The position numbers were made by a program, and so were the translations under genes. The notes under the pieces were generated by a model. That model was not told where the DNA came from, searched no databases, and saw only the letters and a program-made list of their open reading frames with translations. DNA of 64,000 bases from Mesostigma viride. Its lineage: Eukaryota; Streptophyta; Mesostigmatophyceae; Mesostigmatales; Mesostigmataceae. Below are positions 1 to 11,400 of this stretch, piece by piece. Positions within the stretch are counted from its first letter, which is position 1, and each line of letters starts with the position of its first letter. Where the stretch lies: positions 996,211-1,060,210 of the forward strand of contig RPFO01000065.1 in the NCBI GenBank assembly GCA_009746045.1, given 5' to 3'.

Positions 1-272
1 CAAACACCATGCAGCTGTAATAGGTTACCCTATTCCTGTTGCCATGGACAACGAGACGGAATAGCATGACATGGACCCACGGGTGCTCCGGCTGGCTTTC
101 CTTACGGATGCCCATGCTGTGTCCAGTCGTAAACATGGAAACTGTCCTGCATACTCTAACCATCAAGATGCTAAGCTGCCTATAATGCAGGGTGCCTGCC
201 GTGCACAAACACCAGCGCAAGCTCCGTTTCCCGGACAAATATCACAAAAGCATACTGGCCAGACCCCGGTAC
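1..272. other. start of IFT70 intron 6, no exon seen
   Basis: The last visible IFT70 exon ends at 273 with a GTACC donor (minus strand). No continuation of the TPR protein is recognisable between 272 and 1, so the next exon must lie outside the window. Confidence 0.55.
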
Positions 273-3200
273 CTGGTAGCCCAGCGTGTTCATGGCCTCC
301 ACAAACTTGGTGCGCGCCTCGTCAAACTTGTTCTCCTGCACGCATCCAAGGCCACCCGGAAGCAGGCATCAAGGAACAGGCACGCATGAGCAGCTGCAAC
401 AGCGCCAGCAGTATGGCTCTGTCTGGCTACATGGATGCTCAGCTGCCCAGCTGTCCTCCTGCGCTGTGGCTTGAGGTATCAGTACGTACCCGCGACCAGG
501 CAAAGCAGGATGAAAAAAGACAGGTAGGGAAAGGATGCACGTCACTCTATCTCTAGCAGCTATGACGCTACAGAATATACAGTGGCAAGGATAGCACTTG
601 GCCCAGCTGTGGCGCATGGGCAGTGTTTTTAGTAACGTGACGCATGCGTCAGCGGGCTGACGCGCCAGCTCTTACGCGTCAGGAATTTTACCCCGCGCGT
701 CAGCCGTCTGAAGAAAAAAAATTTTGGACGCGTGTCAGGCGACTGACACATAGCTTTGGGTGTCCATCAGTCGTCTGACGCGCACCAAGTCCTCACGCGT
801 CAAGCAAATCGGTACCCACTGCATAAGCCACAGGTACGCCGCGTAGAGGTCTATTCGCCGCGCCTATATGTACTTTTCGTACACAAATGTAAGTATAAGG
901 CCACCAGGCCCACCCAACCGAATCGTACTTGAGATGTTACTCATTTTATTAGGGCATTGACTGAAATCAGTGAAATGTGGGCCTGCTACAATAGAAATGT
1001 CTGCCTGTTTCGCCAAGTGCCAACGCGAGACAAGACTATTTGGTGCATGCAAGGTGGCGATGGCCATTGTGGCGGTAGCAGACACATAGTACATTGTAAG
1101 CGAAGCGTGCGTAAACTTTACGATGGATGAATTCAATAGCAGCTGCTATTTCGTAGGAACGTTTTCTACTGTTCTTGCAACCTGCGGGTAGCATCGGTTT
1201 AGGTGTCGTGCTGAGGCGGTAGGAAATAGAATTCGTCAGTCAACCCACCTTATCCGTAAGTCTAAGCACCGTTTTCTCGTTTTTCTGCATTACATTGCCT
1301 TGTACCTGACGAAGTTAGGGCACACCGAGAGCGTGGCATGGGGACAAAGGAGGCGGATTCCTGAAAACGGTTTCGTTCTTTGGCAATTTCATCATATTTC
1401 AAGAGGCAAACCGCCGACAGGGCAGGATACCGTAGCCCCGCTGTCGTCGATGTAACCCAGGCCGTTAACCCTTGGATCGTGCTGTCCCCTATTTATAGTG
1501 GCCAGTTCAACTCGCCCCTACGAATAGGGGACAGATGGGAAGCGGCGCGGCGCGAATGCCAGTAGACATTTCCGTGATATTTTTAGGTCTGCTGCTAGAG
1601 CTAGATGTGTTCTACGCCCTGATACCGGACATCACTATGTTCAGACCAGGTTTACAGGGACTAATTCAGGGCCAAAGTACAGGGGGTACCCAGGTCCACC
1701 GGGACGAAAGTGAATGTAAAATAATTACGTACATGCAAATTCGAGGCTATGGCGGAGCAGAAAACTGATTGGTGTAGGAGCATCGATGCATGGATTCGTT
1801 CCAAATTTTGTAGGCATTATTTATACGTTATAAAGATGCTATAGCCGCAGTCGCGCAACAACTACGGCTTCGTTAAATCATCTTGGACTGGGTTTTACTG
1901 CGTCAATGCGCGTTTATTGTGACGGGAGTGACGATGAAGCTAGCACTTGTTATAAGCGGCTTGGTCACTGAATATTTCTCATCGAGTACATTTCTTACGA
2001 TGTATTTCGAATATTTCATTAGTGTCGTGGGCCAAAAAAGTCTCAACGCATCGGTCCTGTCGTCAGCTTGCTAGCTGTCCGTTAGCCTTATTTTTGCGGT
2101 TTTTACCTGGCGCAGTTTAGTGTCCCTGCGGTTACCGTCTACAAGGTAAAGTCGTACTATCATTCGGTAAGTAATCTAGGACTCATTGTCGAAGGTTTGG
2201 GATGTCAAAGTCGCTTCTTTACCACTTTTCTGTAAAGGTTTGTGGTAGTGGTTGCGCACAACCATTACGGTCAGATTTTCATCCGTTTTGTTCATGATTG
2301 GCTGCGTCTGTACCAAATATACTAGAATAAGGATTGTTGTTACATGTAAATAAGTTCTATATGGTATCAAGATGGTTTGTACAGCCTAAATTACTCAGAA
2401 AAGATGGTGTCCTGGCCAGTTTTTGGTTAGCCTTTTGGCTTTGTTTGTAATGCAGTTGTGCAGCCACCCCATCTGTCTTCATGTAACACCTGTGGAGGCC
2501 CCAGTGCCTTGCTTGCATACAAAAGAAGGTCAATGCAGTGTCTCTGTGCATTTTCAACTTAGGCAAGCATATGGAGGTCATTTCTTATGTTGTGGATGCA
2601 TGGGTTACGTAGCCCCTTGCACACCCTTGCTATGCATGCATTTGGGCCTTGGCACAGTATACCTGCTAGTAGACATTGGTAGCCACCACATGGTGGTGTT
2701 TTCTTTACAACATCATGAAGTATATAGTTAAAGCTGCGTGTTAGTGATCATTTTGAGCATTACCCTACAAGTCACAAGCACCATGTTCACACCTACCGTT
2801 GTAATGCCTCTTAGTGCAGAGTTGTCGCCCCATAGCCAGTTAGCAGCCAAAATGATGAAGCCCAGCATATGAGGAGCTACAGTAGCATTGCCAATGATGT
2901 AGGCTTACTTTACCTCATTTAGTCAAGCATTGGCATGTGAGAAAAACTGTGCATGTGGTAGGTTTGTGTGGTGGGTAGTCTTTGGCCTTCCCATGCCGTG
3001 ATACGCACGAATGTGACTGTGCATTGGCATGGCTACCTATGTTTAATGGCTGTGATGGATGTTCTGCAGGCTGAAATTGATTATATAATGCATGTTTGAT
3101 CATCAATGATGTTTTTTGTTGCTATGGGATAAGAATTCTGAGTTGTAATGTCACCAGCCAAACTGGACCCTATTTGTAGTGGCCAGTTATTTTTAGATAG

Positions 3201-6200
3201 TGCAGCTGGGTCCCTGGGACAACCCATGATGTCAGTGTTCAGAAGCCATGCCTGGCTACCCAAGCAACTGCCTGAAAAATATTGGGAGCAACGGAATTAT
3301 TTTCAGGTGTAATAATGCATAATACATGTGTTTTTTTTCGCACTCGCGCACCCCCCTGAGGGTGGTGCTATATTTAGCACCCATAGGACATTGCAACATG
3401 ACCAATGACATGACCCCAAAGTAACTCAATATATGTGTGTGCTTTGGTCCAAGTATGGACAGTAAAATTGTTTTTAGGTTGGTTTGTGGGCATTATCTTG
3501 CAAAGTGCAACTGGCCCCTATTTGTAGTGGCGAGTTGGACACGATCCAAGGGTTAAGGAGCTAGAAGTGCAGAACATGAGGAAAAGGTCAATCACAGATA
3601 AGTCCGAGGCAACGAAATCCTCTGAACAGTCCAGTCATGACAATGAAGACATGAGTTCTGCGCCCGGGACACGAACTTCGTCAGATTCCGGGAAGGACAA
3701 TGCTGGGTCAGCTTCTGCAAGTTCCAAGTTTTCTCTCATTATCTTTTTGAAAGCTTGATACGGCCATTTTCTTAACAATGCAGCATGTTCATAATCCAAT
3801 GTTGTAATAGCTGTCCTGCCCCTTTACCCTTGAAACCTCTCATCACACGATCCCTGTCCCATCTTGCACCTGTCCCCAGTGTAACTGCCCCACCCCCCCT
3901 TCCCCGGTAATTCTGCTCCTTAGGGGTCCTTGAGGGCAAGTCTGGCTTACAGGGGGGCATTGGGACCGGCCCCTAACTGATAAGGGGCTGACGCGCCGCC
4001 AACAGTGGCGTGTCATCCGTCCGACGCGCCGCCAACAGTGGCGTGTCATCCGTCCGACGCGCCGCCTAACGGCAGCGTGTCAGCCGACTGATGCGTGCCA
4101 GAAACCCTTACTAGAAACACTGGACGTGGACTAGATCGTCCTAAACGTTCGCGGCAGGCGTGGGGCAGCGCAGGGGCCACTATTTGCTACCACGAGCGGG
4201 CCATATGGAGGCACCAGAAAGCGGGTGGATACGTGCCGAGAAGATAGCCAGGATGATGGAACCCTGGGTCGCAGGCAAGCAACACTGCAGGCTATGTTTG
4301 ATCTCATGTATGGTGTGCCTTAAGAAGACAAAGCCCTATACAGACACAAGCCTAAATTTTACCTACCGTGTGGTTTGTGCTTTCATACAGACACAGCCAC
4401 TGACAGTGCCCTGCAACTCTTGAAGATGTCACAGCAGGTGGCTCACCTTGTAGAGCACACAACCCATGTTGATGACGGTTTCGGGGTCGTCTGCGGGGCA
4501 TTCGTCGAGCAGTGCCTTGCAGCCTGCGGGAGGCGCAGTAACAGCGGGAAGGGGGGATGGCACACGCACATCGGAACACAGTCTGTTTAGAGTTTTCCGT
4601 GTCAAGGTTGTCTAGGTGTAAATGGTCAACTTGGTGAACATGAAGAGAAGCATACAGAAAGAGGGTGTGGAAAGGGGACAGAGGCCCAGCTTGAAGGGGG
4701 GCGAGAGGGGGGGGAGAGAAGGGACAGGGAGTGGGTGTGTGGAAGCAGGAGACACAAGCACTAGATGGACAATGTCAGGACACCGCTCACATTGGTGTCC
4801 ACCATTCCCCATGGTGTATACCTCCTTCGCTTCCTGCCTGGTCTTATCTGCAGGCGGTTGCCCTGCATGGTCTCAACGCGTGGGTGCCATGGGAAGCTAC
4901 CGTGGGCGCCTTGGGAAGCTACCGTGGGCAACCCCGCAACAGCTCATGATACCCTCACGGCGGCCCTAGCGTGCGAATGGCACTAGCCTGAGAACGGCTC
5001 TAGTGTGCGAATGGCCCTAGCGTGCGAATGGCCCTGGCTGTGAATGGTCATGCGCAATGCGGTGCACGTACCGGCCACGTCGTCCTGCTCGTACTTGACC
5101 GCCGCCTGCAGGTTGATCATGCGCCGCTTGAAGCCGTCCACCTGCGTCGCCGCTTTGGCTGCCTCCGCGTACATGCTCGCCTGTCACACGGGTGGGCACC
5201 GCATGCACCGTGGACATGGTGGTAGGGATGGCATATCAGTAGTGACCTACCAGCGGGACAGGTGGCCACAGGGGTGGAAACATGAGCCTAGGGGGCGCAA
5301 GCATGCAACAGGCACTCTGGAATACGGTGCATGCACGTGTGGTGAGACAAGTGCAGTCAGCATATCATGTTATGTCTGGCAACCGCAGATGGGATGCTAT
5401 CTGCATGGTCCCACTCATCGGATGGTGCAGACAGACAGCCCAGGACATGTTACGCCTAGCAAATGAACCAGAGAGTGGGCATGGCCAGTCAGGAGTTCCA
5501 AGCGTGACGCCTGAAGCCGTGAGGCCATAGACCCGCTCCTACCTTGTATAGCGACTGCGCATAGTAGACCTTGTACTCCTGCACCTCTGGATGCTCTTTG
5601 GATAGCGTCTCGTACCTGATCCCGCCGCACGTAGCGAGCAAGGGGGAGGCACAGCAAGCAAGGCGGTAGCATGTCAGACCTCGCGGTGCAGGGCAAGCAC
5701 ATGGGTCATGTAATGGAGACGGGCACCAGTAGAGCAGCACCCGCAAGTTTACTGGTGCATTAACGCTTTCACCCCCCAGTTGCAGGGGAGCGCCCATCCA
5801 ACAGCATGAGCAATGGGCATGTGGGTCATGGTTCCGCGCCCTCCCCCGAATCCCCTTCCCACCATTCTCTCTGCATTTCGTAAGCCTTTTTTGGCAGGAG
5901 CAACAATATGCTGACGTGGAGCCAGAAACCCCCGCGGGCAAGGGGATGCTAGGAGAGCCAGAAACCCCCGCGGGCAAGGGGATGCTAGGAGTGCCTGTTT
6001 CCCAGTCGTAATTGTCAAGCACCGCAGGTTGGCCCTTCCCCGTGCCATGCGTGTATGTACCAGAATGTTGCATAGAGCAGATCTTGAACTGGACGTTGCT
6101 AGCGACCAAGTCACGGAAAAAAATCTAAAAGTTGCGTGGATTCACAGTTGGCATCCACTTCTTACATAAAACCCCATGCAAAGCGTGCATGGCTATTTCC

Positions 6201-7368
6201 AATCTGTAAAGCCTAGAATTTAGATTATTATCAAAGGGTGCAGCATTTCTCAAAAGGAGGACAAAAGGCCGACAACATCCCCGTTTCGTTTTCAACCAGC
6301 TTTTGAGCAGCCAAGCCAGGGTGGCTGGGTTACGGCATGCCAGCATGATGTGCAGAGGGAGCCGCTGGGAATGCGGACAAGGCGCTCACATCGATGCTGC
6401 TAGATGGAAGTTGCCCGTGAAGTAGTAGCAGTAGCCAAGGAGGGACAGCACCGCACGGCTCTTGGGGAAGTTTTGAAGCTCACGTTGGAGGATCCTGGAC
6501 AAGACCAGCCGATGGGGGCATGTCACAGTACCACAGGGGAAGACCGCACATGCTGCATTAAAAGCTGCGGAGTATTCCATGGCCACATCCTGCTGACATT
6601 TGTCACTGCCAATGGAAGCATCTTCAGCACCAAGCGAGGACAATCTGGCAATCCCATGTCCTCACATGATGATGGTATGTTTCGACTAGGAAATTGGCCG
6701 ACTCTTGCATCGCCGCAGCATATATCGGTCCAAGAACTGCTTGTCTGCTACCAAAAAGTGCACTCTGGTTACCGAGACAAGTAATATCTTTTCACGACCA
6801 GCTACATACAAAAAGATTACGCATTACTCTTATGGTCCCGATATTCACGAGTTCCCTGATGAGAACTACAAATATTTCCAACAGAACCAACCACCTAGAA
6901 CCAGCTGGATAATTGTACGCGGTACAACTACACCCCACAGCCAACCTTCCATGGCAAGAAGCACCACAAGCTCGTCTCCTCACAGGAACGAGCCATAAAA
7001 TTTAATCTAACAGCACAGGGTATGGGAGGAAGGTTCCTTAACATGATGTCGAAAACAAGAAGTTGCCTACCGCCCAACGATCAGTCCACGCGGATAGGGT
7101 ACGACGTCGTGTTAGTGCTAAGAAAGACTGCTCAGCTGCTCTACAGAAGGTACACTCCCATCACACTATTTGGTTTGCTGCGTTACTCTCTTGCATGACA
7201 TTACCGCCTACTCCAGCAAACGAGCTGTCAAGCGTCTTACTTGATAGCATCCGCGCATTTCCCGTCTTTGATGAGGCCGTATACAGTCGCCGTGTACTGC
7301 CCATCAGGGATTTTCATGTTGATAGGATTAAGGAGCCCCATTGGGGCAGATCCCACAGCAGTTTGCAT
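273..7368 (-). CDS. IFT70: IFT70/TTC30 (DYF-1) intraflagellar transport protein, 5' part, six exons
   Basis: Exons on the minus strand are 7368-7241, 6494-6390, 5615-5543, 5180-5072, 4523-4447 and 335-273. All five introns are GT-AG and every phase matches, giving 185 residues in frame. The start at 7368 is the first ATG after an in-frame TAG; a later ATG at residue 18 (just before IPDG) is also possible. The product follows animal TTC30/IFT70 from its N-terminus: IPDGQYTATVY, then LQRELQNFPKSRAVLSLLGY, then YETLSKEHPEVQEYK, then INLQAAVKYEQDDVAG, then INMGCVLYKENKFDEA. These are TPR helices. IFT70 is a TPR subunit of the IFT-B complex, which carries cargo along the ciliary axoneme; the protein is usually about 650 residues. 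The 3' end lies beyond position 1. Intron 5 is unusually long because of transposon insertions. Identification is by recalled family sequence, not by a search. Confidence 0.9.
1469..3552. mobile_element. piggyBac-like non-autonomous element, 2084 bp
   Basis: The sequence TTAA (1465-1468) is followed by CCCTTGGATCGTG. The exact inverse CACGATCCAAGGG ends at 3552 and is followed by TTAA (3553-3556). A TTAA target duplication plus 13-bp terminal inverted repeats starting with CCC is the piggyBac superfamily signature. Each end has a subterminal repeat resembling CCCCTATTTRTAGTGG, and a further internal copy lies near 3168-3190. No long ORF or DDD transposase is visible, so it would need a transposase supplied in trans. 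Confidence 0.8.
3567..3758 (+). other. short Ser/Asp-rich ORF, unknown
   Basis: The 63-codon ORF begins directly outside the right end of the piggyBac-like element and inside the larger TIR element. Its product is rich in Ser, Asp, Glu and Lys, like many disordered N-termini. It could be a remnant 5' exon of a transposase, or chance. I do not recognise a domain. Confidence 0.15.
3990..4090. repeat. 33-bp tandem repeat, three units
   Basis: Two identical 33-bp units (3990-4022 and 4023-4055) begin with GACGCGCCGCC, followed by a diverged third unit. They lie immediately inside the right end of the 3.5 kb TIR element and look like subterminal repeats. Confidence 0.8.
5920..5991. repeat. 36-bp tandem duplication
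   Basis: Two identical copies of a 36-bp unit starting AGCCAGAAACCCCCGCGGGC lie side by side in IFT70 intron 2. Confidence 0.75.
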
Positions 7369-8444
7369 TTCTGCTGATGTGACTGCCTCAACGATGCGCT
7401 AGTCTGGATAAACGGCTGGGCAAACTAAATCGCAACTACTGCAGAGGAGCCCCACCCCGAAAACCAGCGCGTCAACGTCGCGAGTAAAAGGAAAAATTAA
7501 ATATACTTTAACGGAAACAAGAATTGCGCTAGAGTTCCACCATTCTCATGCAAACGAGTAGTTATACTCAGCTTGGTTTGCAATGCTGGACCTCTCTAAG
7601 TTGGTTGGACCGCCATGGCGAAGGTCCGTAGTGCCTGGGTAATATGAGCCTCGGGTTATATTTTTGTCTTGGTGTACGCGAGCGAGCGTTCACGACTCAC
7701 GAGGTCAGTCCAGAGGAGGGCTCCGCGCTTTAGAAAAAGGTTGGACCATGCGAATGTCAGAATCCAGCGGCGGTGTCAGTCAAACCACAGTCCAACCACG
7801 CGACGGTTCACAGGTAACATACTGGCGCTAGAGTACGAACCAGTACGTACATGGAGTCATGTGAGCGCCTGCTGATCCAGATTCCGGGCTCATGGAGCCA
7901 GAACAAAGTAGCCTACTAAACAGTCACTAAAGAATCTCTGCTGCCCATGTGCGGCATGGGAATCATCAACCAACAACAATAACAACAACAGCAACAACAA
8001 CAACAACAACAACATTTGTACCAAGCAGTCTTCCCGGTCTTCCTGGTCGTTTTGTTTGCGGATCAGAGCTGCGACACCTAGATGCTGTTGGCCTGTCTAC
8101 AAATAAACGTAATTATAATCCCCGCGGATGAGGCCACAATGGAGCTTTTGCTGCCCAATGGCGCCACGATAATTGGATTCATGAGGCAGGAATGGGACCT
8201 TTTTCAGGTTTAGCCCCATATATGTTCAATTTCCATACCAGCCGGAGCTAGGCGCCTGCGAGTATGGGTGGAAGGAAAGGTAATACCTGGCCTACTGCTA
8301 TTTCCATGCCAGTGGCATATGGGAGCAACAATGGCGGGGTATCATGGGGCTAGTCGAAGTTAATTTACTCTTCGCTCAAGGACTGCTAGTTAATATCTGG
8401 TTAATGTCGATCTTCTGTTAAAGCTTCTTAATACCCCGGCAGCC
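7369..8444. promoter_or_regulatory. divergent intergenic region between IFT70 and kinesin-3
   Basis: This 1076-bp stretch separates two ATG codons that point away from each other, so it must hold the promoters and 5' UTRs of both genes. It contains an (AAC)n microsatellite at about 7974-8012. I see no clear TATA box or other recognisable factor site. The kinesin ATG is in a good context (GCAGCCATGGG). Confidence 0.55.
7974..8012 (+). repeat. (AAC)n microsatellite
   Basis: Near-perfect CAA/AAC trinucleotide run with one interruption, in the divergent intergenic region. Confidence 0.85.
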
Positions 8445-11400
8445 ATGGGTAAGACTCGCGACAAGCACTCGGAAAACGTTCGAGTGGCAGTGCGATGCCG
8501 GCCATTCAACGAAAGGTAAGTATGCCACATCAAATTCCTTCTCTTATGTCGATGCCTTTAAAGCCTCAAAGAAGCTTGAAACTCGTTGCAGGTGTAATGG
8601 TCCGCGCATCGTACCGGCAAGACACACCATTCACATGTCCACTGATTGCTGTGCGAAGAACGCTACCTCCATTTGCCAGCGTCCGCCGCTGGTTTACTCC
8701 GTAAGCTGCCTGCGTCGTCACCCGCTAACGTTGATTGCGTGCTGTATCCTCCCGTGTCGTCTAACAGAGAGAAGCAATTGAGCAGCGTATGCTGTCTAAA
8801 AATGGAAGGGGACACCACGATCATCACGCACCCGCAGACTGGTAATTTTCTGCTACCTGTGCATTTGCCTCCTTAGTTGAACCGCTGCTGCCAACCTTGA
8901 AATGCAAATGCCTGCAATAAATCGCCTCACATGCACATATGATTTGTGAATTAAACGGTACACCCCCGCCTTCATGTTGAAGAATGGGATCTGACCGACC
9001 CAGGTCTGCGTTCTTAAAGGTAGGGAGCCAAGCCAGAGTGCTGAGATTCTTAAACGTGAAGCCTAGCCAGGGATGCACTTAGCAGCCATTTTACCTACTT
9101 CAAGGTATGTTTTCCCCAAACCAACCCCGCGATAGTCATCCAAAATTTCGAAAATCCAGGGTTTTAAATACTTCATCCCGAGATTCTACAACATTATGGG
9201 GGGGTTGTACTGCACAAGTGTTGTTGATAATGCCACGCCTGCCAGCGCATGACTCTGCCCCCTGGTACTCCCAGGGGTGAGCGTGACCCTGGCCAGGCGG
9301 GCATCCATCAAGAGCATCGTTTGTGTTTCTCGAGATTATTTCCGAGGTAATGTCCCCATGCAGAGCGGCATGCCAATGAGGTGGATTGCTGCACTCCCTT
9401 CTCTCGATATCCCCATCAGCTCTTTGGTATGGTCCGCTCGTGCCCCGGGCCTGCGTGCTGTGCTCACAACTGCATGATATTCCCAATCGCAAGGTCGCGA
9501 GGGTGACACGTACTGCCAGGTGCATTTATACAGGGGCACAAGTGCGAGGAGTTGGACTCGGATGGCATCTACCTGCACCTTTGTGTTACAACGGCCATTA
9601 CTGCCAGGTGTTAGCAAACATGGGCCTCTAGCGGCTTTTGAGGCACAGAAGCAGGTTTCCCAGTATCAGGAAATGTTCACGTTCGTTACAGGCGCAACCG
9701 AAATAATTTGACGTCAATGCACGAGCGGGAAAGGGGGATATTGCAAGAAGTTTTCCGAATCGTCAGCTCACCTGCATCATTGTAACGGTTGGCAAGAAAT
9801 GGTTGGACATTATGCCCAACGTGAAGGTACTTGTCTTGGATTTTCCTGCCCTTTACTATTCCTGCGTTGCTTGTTGGTAAAACAAGCTAGTGCTCATCTT
9901 TTTATGCTCCGTGAGACTGGCAACTCCCACCAGAGACCCCTGTAACCATCCATCCAGTTCATTGGTGCATTGCTTACCCTCATATACGCTCATGCCTGCA
10001 CTTGCTTCCATGCTGCACATTGCCTTCGTCGGTATGCCCCCTTGCAGGGGCGAGCAAGTCGTTCACGTTCGACTACAGTTACTGGTCGTTTGATGAGAAG
10101 GACCCTCACTATGCCAGCCAGGAAACGGTGTTTGCGGACGTGGGCGCGGATGTGCTGGAAGCGGCATGGGAAGGTGAGCCAACCAGGCACCCTGGCCATG
10201 CCTGCACATGCAACGACATACAACTCCCTGCAAAGGACCTCCATTTGTCCAGCCTTTTGAGTGGTGTGCGCGGTGGCTTTAATCATCATCGTGTCCATTC
10301 CTTTTAATCGTAAGGACCATAAATGGGTGCAATAGAGCTTAATGCAACCCCATGGTCTATTCTTTGTTAAAGCTGTTTCTTATGCGATAGAAGCTTTTAT
10401 CTGCCCGTTAGCTGGCCATGTGTGTTCAGTCTATGATTAGGCTACTGGTGTGGGCGTATAGTTACGGTGGCAGCCGTTATGGAAGAAGCGCCCGGAGGGA
10501 GTATGGCCTGATCGCCAGCATCATGCCCCGTCATCGTTATGCAGTCATGTGATTGTACTCATGCGCCATCCTTGCTGTTCATGGCCGTGGAGGCAACGCC
10601 ACCATCATTGAGTTCTTGCCTTGCCAAGCGGTAGCATGGAACCCATCGTCACTATACTGGTCACCATTCCTGTTGGGTGGTTGCCTTGCAAAGCAATAGA
10701 TCTTCGGTCATCACCCTCGGTGGCCACCCACCCGCCAGCTTTCATCATCAAGCCTTGTCCTCTTACCACCACCCCTTGGCGCACAGGCTACAACGTGAGT
10801 CTGTTTGCATACGGGCAGACGGGCACAGGCAAGAGCTTCAGCATGGTGGGGCCCATCAGCTCCAAGAACAACGGGCAGGAGAACAGCCACCGCGGCATTG
10901 TGCCGCGCGTGTGCCAGTCCATATTCGAGGGCATGGCGGAGCGAAAGGACGACAAGAATGTCACGTTCAAGGTAAGAGGGTTGGGGGCGGGGGGGCGGGC
11001 GTGAGAGGGCAAGAGGGGGAGAGGGCGAGAGGGCGAGAGGGCGAGAAGGCGAGAGGGCGAGAGGGGGGGGCGGGGGCGGGGGCGGGGGCGGGGGCGGGGA
11101 GCGGGGGCGGGGGGCGGGGGCGGGGGGCGGGGCGGGGGGCGGGGGGGGGGCGGGGGGCGGGGCCGGGGGGCGGGGGCGGGGGCGGGGGGCGGGGGGCGGG
11201 GGGACCCTTGCCCAACCCTTTGCCTTCTTGAGGTGATGCTGGCAGGTGTGACAACTTCCTTTTCAAGGTGAGGGGCGTGCATTATCTTACTGGACTTTAC
11301 TATCTCATGGAGATTGTCATTTTCTGCGGGTTAAAATGTTTTGCCTGACATGTGACACTGGATGACCGCTGTTTACTTTGTCTTTCTCTCCATTGCTGCC

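Larger units (their letters stand above)
621..4122. mobile_element. 3.5 kb TIR element (hAT-like ends) in IFT70 intron 5
   Basis: The left end at 621-635 reads CAGTGTTTTTAGTAA. The right end at 4108-4122 is its inverse with one mismatch. Both ends continue into GACGCG/GTCAG-rich short inverted repeats (640-800 on the left; a 33-bp tandem array at 3990-4090 on the right). The CAGTGTTTYT ends resemble hAT-superfamily termini, but I see no 8-bp target duplication in the flanks, so the superfamily is uncertain. No transposase is visible. The element encloses the piggyBac-like insertion at 1469-3552. Confidence 0.55.

Noticed and set aside
38-52. GTTGCCATGGACAAC, similar to an RFX X-box found near ciliary genes
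   Set aside because: It lies inside an IFT70 intron far from the start, deviates from the consensus in the right half-site, and RFX control is not established for algae.
9136-9631. Overlapping ORFs of 66-129 codons in kinesin intron 2
   Set aside because: No homology recognised, and the flanking exons join in frame without them.
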